Shown here: positions 1 to 13,016 of the stretch, one piece after another
Numbering within the stretch: the stretch's first letter is position 1
How the letters are laid out: the number at the start of each line of letters is the position of its first letter
Assembly (NCBI GenBank): GCA_009838625.1
Contig: VXRG01000073.1
Location: 1-56,436 of the forward strand
Length of the DNA: 56,436 nt
Origin: Caldilineaceae bacterium SB0664_bin_27
GTDB taxonomy: Bacteria; Chloroflexota; Anaerolineae; Caldilineales; Caldilineaceae
Reading direction: 5' to 3'
Notes under the pieces: generated by a model
Told to the model about the DNA's origin: nothing
What the model saw: only the letters and a program-made list of their open reading frames with translations
Database searches by the model: none
Translations under genes and position numbers: made by a program

Positions 1-2
1 GC

Positions 3-4214
<4,212 letters not shown>

Positions 4215-4225
4215 GGGGCGCGACT

Positions 4226-4837
4226 ATGGTAGACCTCACTCGAATCGCGCCGCTGGCGGCGAGCCTCTGGCGCGTTGCACCAGACTGGGTGCGGGGAGCC
4301 GTTACCTGGATGGTCAACGGTAAGGTCCTGGTTGGGGTAAGCGGGGCGCTTTTGAACGATGATAACCAGGTCCTACTTTTGCGTCATCGGTTTCACAATA
4401 CCAGGATCTGGGGACTGCCCGGCGGGTGGCTTTCGCGCGGCGAAACCGTTTACGACTGCTGGCGCCGCGAGGTGAAGGAGGAGCTGGCCCTGGAAGTATC
4501 CGTTGAAGCCATTCTTTGCCACCGGTCGTTCCGCCATACGCTGGAGTTTTACCTGCTGGGGAGGATCAGGGGCGGCCAGATGAAGGTTGACCCGGTAGAG
4601 ATTCTAGAGGCACGTCTGTTTTCGCCGGACAATCTGCCGCCAATGGAGGGTTTCAGCCAGGGGGTCGTACGACAGGCCTACCGCAAGTTGGAGGAGGAGA
4701 GTACATCGAAGGCCGGCGAGGCATGGGGCCAGTCGAAACCGGTTGCCGGACGTGACAGGACCACGAGTGACTTTGAGGCGAAAGGTGAAGAGGGAGATGG
4801 CGAAAGCCTAGAGAAGGGGAACGCGTTGCATGCTTGA
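4226..4837 (+). CDS. Nudix hydrolase
   Basis: Small soluble protein (203 aa from this start) with a Nudix box at residues 67-89: G67, E73, R81, E82, E85 and E86 follow the G-x5-E-x7-REUxEE pattern, with Ala instead of the usual Gly near its end. Nudix enzymes hydrolyse nucleoside diphosphates linked to another group. Next to glycosyltransferases, a nucleotide-sugar or polyprenyl-diphosphate substrate is possible but not shown. The ATG at 4226 has a GAGGGG ribosome site 7 bases upstream and is preferred over a GTG at 4211, which overlaps the preceding stop codon. The last 8 bases overlap the next DUF2298 gene, so translation is probably coupled. The C-terminal 50 residues are charged and low-complexity. 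Confidence 0.85.
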   Translation: MVDLTRIAPLAASLWRVAPDWVRGAVTWMVNGKVLVGVSGALLNDDNQVLLLRHRFHNTRIWGLPGGWLSRGETVYDCWRREVKEELALEVSVEAILCHRSFRHTLEFYLLGRIRGGQMKVDPVEILEARLFSPDNLPPMEGFSQGVVRQAYRKLEEESTSKAGEAWGQSKPVAGRDRTTSDFEAKGEEGDGESLEKGNALHA

Positions 4838-7463
4838 AATTGTAACCGCATTCCTGGGCTGGTATCTGACGACCCAGATCGTGGGGTTTGCGGCGATGCC
4901 GTTGACCTTGCGTTATTTCAGCTCCCTACCGGACCGCGGATATGCATTTGCGCGCGTACTGGGGATTTTCCTGGTCAGCCTTGTGCTGTGGTTAGGAACC
5001 AGTTACGGGTTGCTTCGCAATTTGCCGGGCGGCGCCTGGGTTTCGCTTCTCATCATCGGTCTCCTAAGCTTGTGGCCTGTCCTGCAAAGCGAAGGAGTTC
5101 GCGAGAAGGGCCCGATCCTCCGGCTTCGATCCTTAGTGAGATTTGCTCCTTCCCCAGCCTATGTTCTGACTGTCGAGATCCTATTCCTCGTTGCCTTCGC
5201 AGTATGGACGTACGTACGTGCGTATGATCCCGCGATCAATCACACCGAGCAGCCAATGGATCTGATGTTTCTAAATGGGATCTGGAGCAGCCCTTCTTAT
5301 CCGCCTCGCGACCCATGGCTAGCCGGATTTGCAATCAGTTATTACTATTTCGGTTACTGGATGCTTTCGACCCTGGCCCATCTGGCAGGACAGCCGCCCG
5401 AAATTGCATACAATCTTGGACAGGCCTGCTGGTTCGGGCTTCTTGTCACGGCCTGTTTTGGGGTCGGCTACAATCTGTATCGACTGCGTTTGCTGGAGCT
5501 TGGAACTGACTCCGAAACCGGAGGAACAACTGATAGAGCTGAAGACAAGAGATGGACCGGCGGCGTTCTGGCGGCGCTCCCATTCATTGCGGGGTTGCTA
5601 ACTTCGACGGCCGTCGCGCTGACTTCAAACTTGCACGTCATTTTAGAGTGGCTCTATGCACAAGGTGTACGGATCGACGGCTTGGCCAGGATTGTCGATG
5701 TCTATGGATTCCCGGAGCGCTCAAGCGTGACAGGACACTGGTACATTGACAGCGGTTGGAGCTGGTGGTGGCGAGCTAGTCGCGTTATCGAAGATGTCGA
5801 CCTCAGCGGAAACCATATTGAAATAATCGACGAGTTTCCGATTTTCAGTTACGTCCTCTCTGACAATCATCCTCACCTGCTGGCGATGCCGTTCGTTCTC
5901 CTCGTCATCGGGATGGCCTTGAACTGGTACAAAGCAGCCGGGCCGGAAGCAGCGGACTCCGCGGCCGACCAGGAGCAGATAGTCGAAGAGGCGACCGGAT
6001 GGTGGGCTGCATTCAGCACAAAGATGGATTCCTACTTCTCAGCCATTGCGCGGCCGATTGGTCCGGCGAGGCTGTCACTGTTGATCGCAGCAACCGGTGG
6101 CCTTCTCTTTCTGAACACCTGGGATTTTCCTCCATACTGGCTCCTGCTTATTCTGGTCGCAATGCTCACTGGCACACGCCATAGCCGGGATGCAGCAGGC
6201 GGGCTGCATCAGGCGCTGACACGGGGGTCGATCATTGCAAGCGCAGTCGTTGTGGGCGCTCTCCTCCTCTATATGCCATATTTCCTGACGGCGCAGAGTC
6301 AGGCGGGAGGCGTCCTTCCGAACCTGCTCCACCCGACCCGGCTGCCCCAGTTTCTGCTGATGTTCGGTCACTTTCTGCTGGCGGGCGCGGGTCTGTTGTT
6401 CCTGGGCTGGAGAGAGCAGCGACCATCGGCGGCTGTGCTGGGCGTCGCGGCGGCGCTTGTCATAGGCCTTCCGCTAGTCTTTCTGATCACCTCAGGGCTG
6501 TTGTCAGCAGTTGGTTCGGGTGCGACGGGGGCGGCTGCCGGCGAAACAGACGGACTCCTGACCAGCATGGTCGAGCGCCGGCTTGGACGCCCCTGGACAT
6601 TTCTGCTATTGGGCGGCCTAACGACGTTTTCGGTGGGTCTGCTCTGGCGACGTCTGACCGACCCCGGTCATGCGTCCCGCGCAACAACCTTCGTCCTGAG
6701 TCTGTTTGCCATTGCCTGCTTGCTGACCTATATGCCGGAGTTCGCCTATTTGCGGGACAATTTCGGCCATCGTATGAACACTGTATTCAAGTTCTACTAT
6801 CAGAGCTGGCTGCTGTTGGGGATTGCGGCTGCGTTCGCGATCGCGTTGCACATTGAACTGGTCGTGCGGCGGTTCCAGCCAGACGGCGAGGTGACCGCAA
6901 CCGCGCCCGTACTGGGATTCGTTCCACCTGCGCTTTCGCTCTTGCTGATTCTCGCGTGTCTCATCTACCCTGTGGCCGGCGCGTATGTCAAGGTCAAGAG
7001 TTTTGGCACGCGAGAGCCAACCTTGAATGGCCTGGATTATGTCGGTGCAGATGAACTGGCGGTTATCGACTGGATCAGGAGCAATACGCTCCCTGAATCT
7101 GTGATTTTGGAGGCCAAGGGGGGCAGCTACAGGGTCAGTTCGGCGCGTATCAGCGCGGCAACGGGACGGGCTACGCTGCTGGGGTGGGACGGCCACGAGG
7201 CCCAATGGCGGGGGCGAGCCTATTCGCGGATGGCAGAAGGCCGGGCTGAAGCCATCCAGGAAGTGTACCGGTCTCCAAGGCCGACGACGTTGCAGGAAAC
7301 GTTGAATCGTTGGAAAATTGACTATGTAATTGTTGGTCCGGAGGAGCGGGCCCAATATGGCGTGACACCCGCTCTGGAGGGTCGGATCGAACAGCTCCTG
7401 GATTTGGCCTTCGAGCAAGGCGGTTTCCGAATCTACAGCGCAATGGGCGCCTCGGAGAGATAG
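4830..7463 (+). CDS. DUF2298 (Chlor_Arch_YYY) membrane protein
   Basis: An 877-aa polytopic membrane protein of the DUF2298 family, a stand-alone paralogue of the C-terminal half of the first gene. The hallmarks are in the same order: AISYYYFGYW near residue 168, DNHPHLLAMPF near 344, HRMNTVFKFYYQSW near 647 and a soluble tail with DGHEAQWRG near 787. The paired HPH and RMNT..KFY motifs are shared by both proteins and probably form the functional site. The gene overlaps the Nudix gene by 8 bases and is followed 30 bases later by a GT-C-like gene. The function is unproven; membership of a lipid-linked glycan pathway is inferred from neighbours and from the archaeal/Chloroflexi distribution of the family. 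Confidence 0.88.
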   Translation: MLEIVTAFLGWYLTTQIVGFAAMPLTLRYFSSLPDRGYAFARVLGIFLVSLVLWLGTSYGLLRNLPGGAWVSLLIIGLLSLWPVLQSEGVREKGPILRLRSLVRFAPSPAYVLTVEILFLVAFAVWTYVRAYDPAINHTEQPMDLMFLNGIWSSPSYPPRDPWLAGFAISYYYFGYWMLSTLAHLAGQPPEIAYNLGQACWFGLLVTACFGVGYNLYRLRLLELGTDSETGGTTDRAEDKRWTGGVLAALPFIAGLLTSTAVALTSNLHVILEWLYAQGVRIDGLARIVDVYGFPERSSVTGHWYIDSGWSWWWRASRVIEDVDLSGNHIEIIDEFPIFSYVLSDNHPHLLAMPFVLLVIGMALNWYKAAGPEAADSAADQEQIVEEATGWWAAFSTKMDSYFSAIARPIGPARLSLLIAATGGLLFLNTWDFPPYWLLLILVAMLTGTRHSRDAAGGLHQALTRGSIIASAVVVGALLLYMPYFLTAQSQAGGVLPNLLHPTRLPQFLLMFGHFLLAGAGLLFLGWREQRPSAAVLGVAAALVIGLPLVFLITSGLLSAVGSGATGAAAGETDGLLTSMVERRLGRPWTFLLLGGLTTFSVGLLWRRLTDPGHASRATTFVLSLFAIACLLTYMPEFAYLRDNFGHRMNTVFKFYYQSWLLLGIAAAFAIALHIELVVRRFQPDGEVTATAPVLGFVPPALSLLLILACLIYPVAGAYVKVKSFGTREPTLNGLDYVGADELAVIDWIRSNTLPESVILEAKGGSYRVSSARISAATGRATLLGWDGHEAQWRGRAYSRMAEGRAEAIQEVYRSPRPTTLQETLNRWKIDYVIVGPEERAQYGVTPALEGRIEQLLDLAFEQGGFRIYSAMGASER

Positions 7464-7493
7464 GTTTTCGTTAACAGAGGTCAGAAGCTGAAG

Positions 7494-9440
7494 TTGACGC
7501 AAGAGAAGACGAACGAACGAACAGAAGGCAAGAGTACGGCGCCTCAAGGTCTGCCATCTGAGGTGCCGTTGCGCGGCGGGCGGGCAGCGGCTTCGAATAT
7601 CAGCGGGCCGACCGTAGAACAGGCATTGTATGCGCTCCTGTTTGTCCTGGCATTGGGTCTGCGGCTCTATTCTCTCGGCGGACTAAACGTAGTTTCACCC
7701 TTGGAGGCCGCCCAAATCTTGCCTGCCTGGGTGGACCAGTCAGCAGGCGCACTGGAAGAGAGCGTTCTTCCTGAGTTCCGTCCCCCTGCGAGCCCCCTAT
7801 TGTATACAATGCAGCGCGCTCTGTTTCTGTTGACAGGAGGAGGAAGCAACTTTTGGGCCCGCTTTCCGGCCGCGTGCGCAGGTGCAGGTCTAGTTCTGGC
7901 GGCCTGGGCGCTACGGCGACGCATGGGACGGGACGGGGCACTGGCGGCGGCGGTCCTGTTTGCACTCGATCCCTGGCTGCTCTCGTTCAGCCGGCTGGCA
8001 GACGGTTCGACATTGTCGGTACTTACAGGCGTGCTGCTTCTCGCTGCGTTATTCGACGAACGAGAAGAAAAAGTGCAGGTCAACCGATTTGCCGCGGTCG
8101 GGGGGCTCTTCCTGATCAGTGGACCGCTGGCATGGCTGCTAGTGCCACTCATTCTGTATGCTCTTTTTCTTCTTGGAGGCGGACCGCTTGCCAGGCTTAC
8201 TCCCGGCCAGGGCCGGCAGGCAGCCATTGTGTGCGCGGGGACAGTTGTCGTCGGGTCTACAGGGCTGTTTTCGCACACTTCCGGTTTGTCGTCGATTGGA
8301 GAAAGTGTGGGAATAGCAATTGCCCACCTGGCAGGCCCTCCAGGTGGTACAGGAATTCTGCCTGCAGGTAACGAGTACACCGTAGTCTGGGCGCTGCTGC
8401 GGCTACTCGTTGACGAGCCGTTTCTACTCCTGTTCGGAGGCGCGGGCGCGGCAATAGCACTCTTCAGGGCAAGCTTCCTTGCCCCGACTCTGGCAAGGAA
8501 GGTTGTCAGTGAGGAAGAAGAGGTCAAATCTGAGAAGCGGTCCCTGGTTGATGATGTCTGGCTGAATGTTCTGGTCGTGGGCACGGCCTGGGGACTACTC
8601 TTGCTCATATTGCCCGGTCTCACACCAGTCAGCCTGCTCGTGCTGGGGCTTCCATTGCTCCTGCTTGCGGCGGCATCGGCTACGCAGATGTTGCGACTGG
8701 CTCCAGTCCGGACGCTGCTTCAAAGCGGCGCCCACCTGCCAGCGTTTGCCACTATGGGCATTCTGCTGGTCACAGCTTTTTTTTGGACAGGGACAGTCAC
8801 CAGTTCGCTGCGCGACGGCCATTTTGATCCCCGGCTAGCTGCATTCTATCTGCTGATTCCCGTGCTCGGGTCGTTCTTCGTTTGGTGGTCCGGCGTACGG
8901 GCAAGCGGCCAGGTCTTCGGATTCCTGACCCTGACCGCGTTCTTTCTGGCGCAGGCCAGCAGCAGCTGGATGTTGAATCTGCGGCCGGAATATGACCACA
9001 GCCGTTCACTTTATGCTGAGACTGGCGATAGCGTATTGGGAATGCTGGCGGATGATATTGGGCGCCTGAGTTCTTTGCGGACCGGGGATCCAACCGAGGC
9101 CCCGGTCTATCTCCAGGTCGATTATTCGCACCTACCCTTCTTTCTCTGGCATCTGCGCGCCATGCGCGACTTGCGCTGGCACCCCGGGATTAAATTGAAG
9201 GATGTGGAGGAAGGCGCCCTGGTTGTTACGCAGGGAGGCGCCGCCACGGAGGGAGAAGGGAGCCAACTGCCGGTCAATTTTGTTGGCAGCAAATACTCGG
9301 TGACCGAACGCTGGCTGCCTACAGAGATTGAGCATCCTGGCGCCCTACTGAGGTGGATGCTCTTTCGGGAACGCATGCGGATTTCAGGCGGCATCCCTGT
9401 GCGACAAGAGGTCGAACTTTGGGTGATACGGGAGAAGTAA
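7494..9440 (+). CDS. GT-C-fold (GT39-like) membrane protein, weakly conserved
   Basis: A 648-aa multi-pass membrane protein resembling PMT/ArnT-type GT-C glycosyltransferases: a cytoplasmic N-terminus of about 40 residues, a first helix, a long loop, then an FWARFPAACAG segment followed by many helices and a soluble C-terminal domain. The acidic DE pair expected in the first extracytoplasmic loop is not obvious; the loop has SPLEAAQ, so catalysis by the usual mechanism is uncertain. The start is TTG with no convincing ribosome site, so the exact start is open. Three bases separate its stop from the next gene's ATG, so the two are surely co-transcribed. It could be an inactive or accessory paralogue of the neighbouring enzymes. 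Confidence 0.7.
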   Translation: MTQEKTNERTEGKSTAPQGLPSEVPLRGGRAAASNISGPTVEQALYALLFVLALGLRLYSLGGLNVVSPLEAAQILPAWVDQSAGALEESVLPEFRPPASPLLYTMQRALFLLTGGGSNFWARFPAACAGAGLVLAAWALRRRMGRDGALAAAVLFALDPWLLSFSRLADGSTLSVLTGVLLLAALFDEREEKVQVNRFAAVGGLFLISGPLAWLLVPLILYALFLLGGGPLARLTPGQGRQAAIVCAGTVVVGSTGLFSHTSGLSSIGESVGIAIAHLAGPPGGTGILPAGNEYTVVWALLRLLVDEPFLLLFGGAGAAIALFRASFLAPTLARKVVSEEEEVKSEKRSLVDDVWLNVLVVGTAWGLLLLILPGLTPVSLLVLGLPLLLLAAASATQMLRLAPVRTLLQSGAHLPAFATMGILLVTAFFWTGTVTSSLRDGHFDPRLAAFYLLIPVLGSFFVWWSGVRASGQVFGFLTLTAFFLAQASSSWMLNLRPEYDHSRSLYAETGDSVLGMLADDIGRLSSLRTGDPTEAPVYLQVDYSHLPFFLWHLRAMRDLRWHPGIKLKDVEEGALVVTQGGAATEGEGSQLPVNFVGSKYSVTERWLPTEIEHPGALLRWMLFRERMRISGGIPVRQEVELWVIREK

Positions 9441-9443
9441 ACG

Positions 9444-12400
9444 ATGGCTGAAGGACAAGGCGAGACTGAAGTGGAGGCCAGGAACAAGGTTTCCGAGAGC
9501 GAAGTTGAAGAGTCTGAAACCGATACTTCTCCTGCCAGGGAACAGGAAGAGAGTGTGGGGGAAGCCTTGCAGGATCGGGCCTCGGATGACTCCTCACAGA
9601 CGGAGGCTGTTCTGCCGTCTGCAGGTATTCTGGACACTGACCTTTTGACTGTTTTTCGGGCCAATTGGGAGACTGTTGCCTGGGCAGTCATTTTGGTCGC
9701 GGCGGTGGTTAGCCGCTTCTATGAATTGGGCGTGCGAGGGATGAGCCACGATGAAAGCCTGCACGCCGTCTACTCTCTCGACCTCTATCGAAGAGGCACG
9801 TATCAGCACAACCCGATGATGCATGGGCCGTTCCTGTTCCATGCAAATGCGTTCATTTACTTTCTCTTCGGTGTGAGCGATGCCACGGCTCGTGTCATGC
9901 CGGCTCTGGCAGGAGTCGGCTCTATCATGGCGGCATGGCTTTTTCGGAGATGGATTGGTCGGACCGGCGCGCTCTTGACGGCGCTGATTTTCCTGTTCAG
10001 TCCCAGCATTCTTTTTCACAGCCGCTACATTCGAAACGACATTTACATCGTCTTTTTCTCGATGATGTGGATATACTTCATGTTTCGCTATGTTGAAGAC
10101 CGGAAGACGAAGTGGCTCTATTATACCGTGACCGTGATGGCGCTCGGATTTGCGGCCAAAGAAAACCAGTTCATGTCGGGTGCGATCTTTGGAATGTTCA
10201 TGGTGGGGGCCGCGCTCTGGCGTTGGTGGACTGGGAAGGAGCAGCTCCGGGACAGTTCATTCGCCGATATTGCCGTTCTGCTTTTGACGCTTGTTTTGCC
10301 GTTTGCAGCTCCGCTGGGCCACCTCCTCCTTGGCTGGGATGCTCTCGCGTACAGCACGGGCCTGGATTTGGCCAAATCGGCGTTCCTTGTGCTGCTGATG
10401 ACCGGTCTGAGTGCAGCAATTGCATACTGGTGGTTCAGTCCGGCCCAAAGCGGCGAGAATGGAACGGAGTCGCGCGACAGTGATCCGCAGAAGCCCAGAA
10501 TCACGTTTGGCAATTGGGCGACATTTATGGCGCTGTTCTGGGCGATTGAGATTTTGCTGTTCACAACTTTTTTCACGAATCCGGTCGATGGACTGGCGTC
10601 GGGGGTGGTCGGCAGCCTCGGGTACTGGCTGGCGCAACAGGCTGTCAAACGCGGGAGTCAGCCTTGGTTCTACTATATAATGCAGACTCTGCTCTATGAG
10701 TTCCTGCCTCTCTTTCTCAGCCTGGGGGGTTTGACGCTGCTTGTGCACCGTCTGCGAACCGGCAGCTGGGGCGGTCCGGTCAGTGAGGAGACGGGGTCGA
10801 CCGGGACAGAGGAGGGAAGCGGAGATGACAGCGCACTGTCAGAGTCTGAATCTACGCAGATAAGCTCGTCCGTGCGGCCATATTTTGTAACCTTTCTGGC
10901 CTGGTGGGTCGTGGGAGCATGGTTGTCCTATTCCTACGCGGGCGAAAAGATGCCGTGGTTAACGACCCATATGGCCCAGCCGATGGCCATATTTGGAGGT
11001 TGGTGGGGCGCGCAGGTCCTCCATCGGATCGACTGGAGGAGGATTCGTGAGACGCAGGGTTGGTGGCTGCTGGCGCTGTTGCCGGCGCTGCTGTTCACAT
11101 TGGCAACGCTCGCCGGCTCGATTCCTACCGGCGGCCGGGACTTGGACACGGTGTCGAGGACTGTACGCTTCATTTTCGCACTCGGCTTGACGGGCGCCCT
11201 GTCATATTGTGTGTACTTCGCCTACTTGCGGTCGGGCTGGCGGTTGACGTTACGGCTGACGGCGGTGACGGCTTTCGCCATCCTTTTCCTACTCACGGTA
11301 CGTTTCTCCTATCTGCTAACTTACGTCAATTACGACATGGCAACTGAGTATCTTGTCTATGCCCATGCGTCGCCGGACGTGAAACGGGCTCTGCAGGAGA
11401 TTGAAACGATAAGCGAGCGGACTGTTGGAGAGCGCGAGATTCAAGTGTCCTATGATGATGACGTTGCCTGGCCGATGTCCTGGTACATGCGCTTCTATCC
11501 CAACAACATTTTTTACGGCGCAAACCCGACTACAGAGGCGATGAGTGCGCCGGTCATACTTGTGGGCAAGAAGAATTACGACAAGGTTGAGCCGTACGTC
11601 GCGCGCGACTATGTCAGCCGCAACTACAGGCTAGTCTGGTGGCCGGAGGAGAGCTACAAGAGTTCGTTTGACGAGGAGGGAGTTGAAATACCGCTCCTGG
11701 ACCGGATTAGGAGGGGCTTGACCGATCAGGAGCGGCGCAGCCGGCTTTGGCAGATTTTTTTCTTTCGCAACCATTCCGACCAGACATTAACGGAATGGCC
11801 GCACCGGCATGATTTTCGAATGTATGTTCATCGTGACATTGCTGACATTGTGTGGGACTTGAACGTCGTTCCCAAGGCGGGAGGAGGACAATCTCAGCCA
11901 CAGTCGTTCAACTATGAGGAGTTAGACCGCCGCGCCAGGGTCGCGTATAACGGACTTTACGATGGTGTGGCACTGGCCAACCCGCGTTCAATTGCGATAG
12001 GGGCGGACGGGCTGCGCTACATTCTTGATACAGGCAACAATCGAGTCGTCGTGTTAAACGCCGACGGCAGTTTCCGGCTCGCCTTTGGCAGTACCTGCCT
12101 TCTGGCGGAGGGCGAGAGCGGAGGCTGCATCGATCCTGACGGCACCGGACCCCTAGATTTGGGTGACGGTCAGTTTCGCGAGCCGTGGGGAATCGCGGTT
12201 GACGCGGGCGGCACTGTCTTCGTCGCGGACACATGGAACGGGCGAATCCAAGCCTTCGACAGCAGAGGGTACTTTCTGCGAAAGTGGGGGGCTTTCAGTA
12301 TTGTCGCTGAGGAAGACCTAGAACCTTACGCGCTCTTTGGACCGCGGGGACTTGCGGTGACGCCGGCAGGCAACCTTCTTGTAGCTGACACCGGCAACAA

Positions 12401-12857
12401 ACGCATCCTGGAGTTTTCTCCGAGGGGAGAGTTCATCCGGCAGGTCGGCGGGGGCGGCATCATCCTCGGCCACTTTGAGGAACCGGTCGACGTCGCCATC
12501 CACCCGCCGACGGGTAATGTCCTGGTCAGCGACGCCTGGAACCGCCGGATACAGGTACTCTCGTCCGAGCTTGTTCCATTATACGAATGGCTCATCCCTA
12601 CCTGGGAGAGCCAGAACATATGGGACAAGCCGTATATCGCGGTGGCGGCCGACGGCACGATCTATGCGACTGACCCGCAATTTGCCCAGGTCTATGTGAT
12701 CTCCTCCGGCGGCGTAGTCCAATCCAGTTTTGGGAAATATGGCGATGATCTCAACCGTTTTGCCAAGCCGACGGGCATTGCGGTCGACCCACTGACGGGC
12801 GAACTTCTCGTTGCCGACGCCGACAATCACCGGGTACTCGTTTTTGCGGGAAATTGA
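9444..12857 (+). CDS. Agl23-like (TIGR03663) membrane protein with C-terminal NHL propeller
   Basis: 1137 aa. Residues 1-60 are acidic and cytoplasmic. A GT-C-like membrane domain follows, with SHDESLHAV near residue 102 and an NPMMHGPFLFH segment, matching the TIGR03663 family (archaeal 'flippase activity-associated' Agl23). A second acidic, low-complexity loop lies near residues 445-475. From about residue 840 to the end are NHL-type repeats, recognisable by repeated 'P.GIAV...G...VAD..N.RI..F' units, predicted to form a six-bladed beta-propeller outside the cell. Agl23 in archaea is associated with protein N-glycosylation; here the role is inferred. The ATG has a GGAG site 8 bases upstream and starts 3 bases after the previous stop. 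The propeller fusion is the unusual part. Confidence 0.85.
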   Translation: MAEGQGETEVEARNKVSESEVEESETDTSPAREQEESVGEALQDRASDDSSQTEAVLPSAGILDTDLLTVFRANWETVAWAVILVAAVVSRFYELGVRGMSHDESLHAVYSLDLYRRGTYQHNPMMHGPFLFHANAFIYFLFGVSDATARVMPALAGVGSIMAAWLFRRWIGRTGALLTALIFLFSPSILFHSRYIRNDIYIVFFSMMWIYFMFRYVEDRKTKWLYYTVTVMALGFAAKENQFMSGAIFGMFMVGAALWRWWTGKEQLRDSSFADIAVLLLTLVLPFAAPLGHLLLGWDALAYSTGLDLAKSAFLVLLMTGLSAAIAYWWFSPAQSGENGTESRDSDPQKPRITFGNWATFMALFWAIEILLFTTFFTNPVDGLASGVVGSLGYWLAQQAVKRGSQPWFYYIMQTLLYEFLPLFLSLGGLTLLVHRLRTGSWGGPVSEETGSTGTEEGSGDDSALSESESTQISSSVRPYFVTFLAWWVVGAWLSYSYAGEKMPWLTTHMAQPMAIFGGWWGAQVLHRIDWRRIRETQGWWLLALLPALLFTLATLAGSIPTGGRDLDTVSRTVRFIFALGLTGALSYCVYFAYLRSGWRLTLRLTAVTAFAILFLLTVRFSYLLTYVNYDMATEYLVYAHASPDVKRALQEIETISERTVGEREIQVSYDDDVAWPMSWYMRFYPNNIFYGANPTTEAMSAPVILVGKKNYDKVEPYVARDYVSRNYRLVWWPEESYKSSFDEEGVEIPLLDRIRRGLTDQERRSRLWQIFFFRNHSDQTLTEWPHRHDFRMYVHRDIADIVWDLNVVPKAGGGQSQPQSFNYEELDRRARVAYNGLYDGVALANPRSIAIGADGLRYILDTGNNRVVVLNADGSFRLAFGSTCLLAEGESGGCIDPDGTGPLDLGDGQFREPWGIAVDAGGTVFVADTWNGRIQAFDSRGYFLRKWGAFSIVAEEDLEPYALFGPRGLAVTPAGNLLVADTGNKRILEFSPRGEFIRQVGGGGIILGHFEEPVDVAIHPPTGNVLVSDAWNRRIQVLSSELVPLYEWLIPTWESQNIWDKPYIAVAADGTIYATDPQFAQVYVISSGGVVQSSFGKYGDDLNRFAKPTGIAVDPLTGELLVADADNHRVLVFAGN

Positions 12858-13016
12858 CGATATGGACGGCAGGCGCGGAAGAGCGGAAATTGCCCGCCGT
12901 GATGTTCGGTCCTGCCAGAATCGCTCTTTTCCGGAGTCTTCCAGCCACCAAATCAGTGTTCAGATTGCGTGCAGCTTGCCGCTTCCGGGTCTTTCTGAAT
13001 TGATAACGCTTCAACT

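Noticed and set aside
6618..7547. Minus-strand open frame of 309 codons opposite the second DUF2298 gene
   Set aside because: Arg/Gln/Pro-rich shadow with no recognisable motif, spanning two plus-strand genes.
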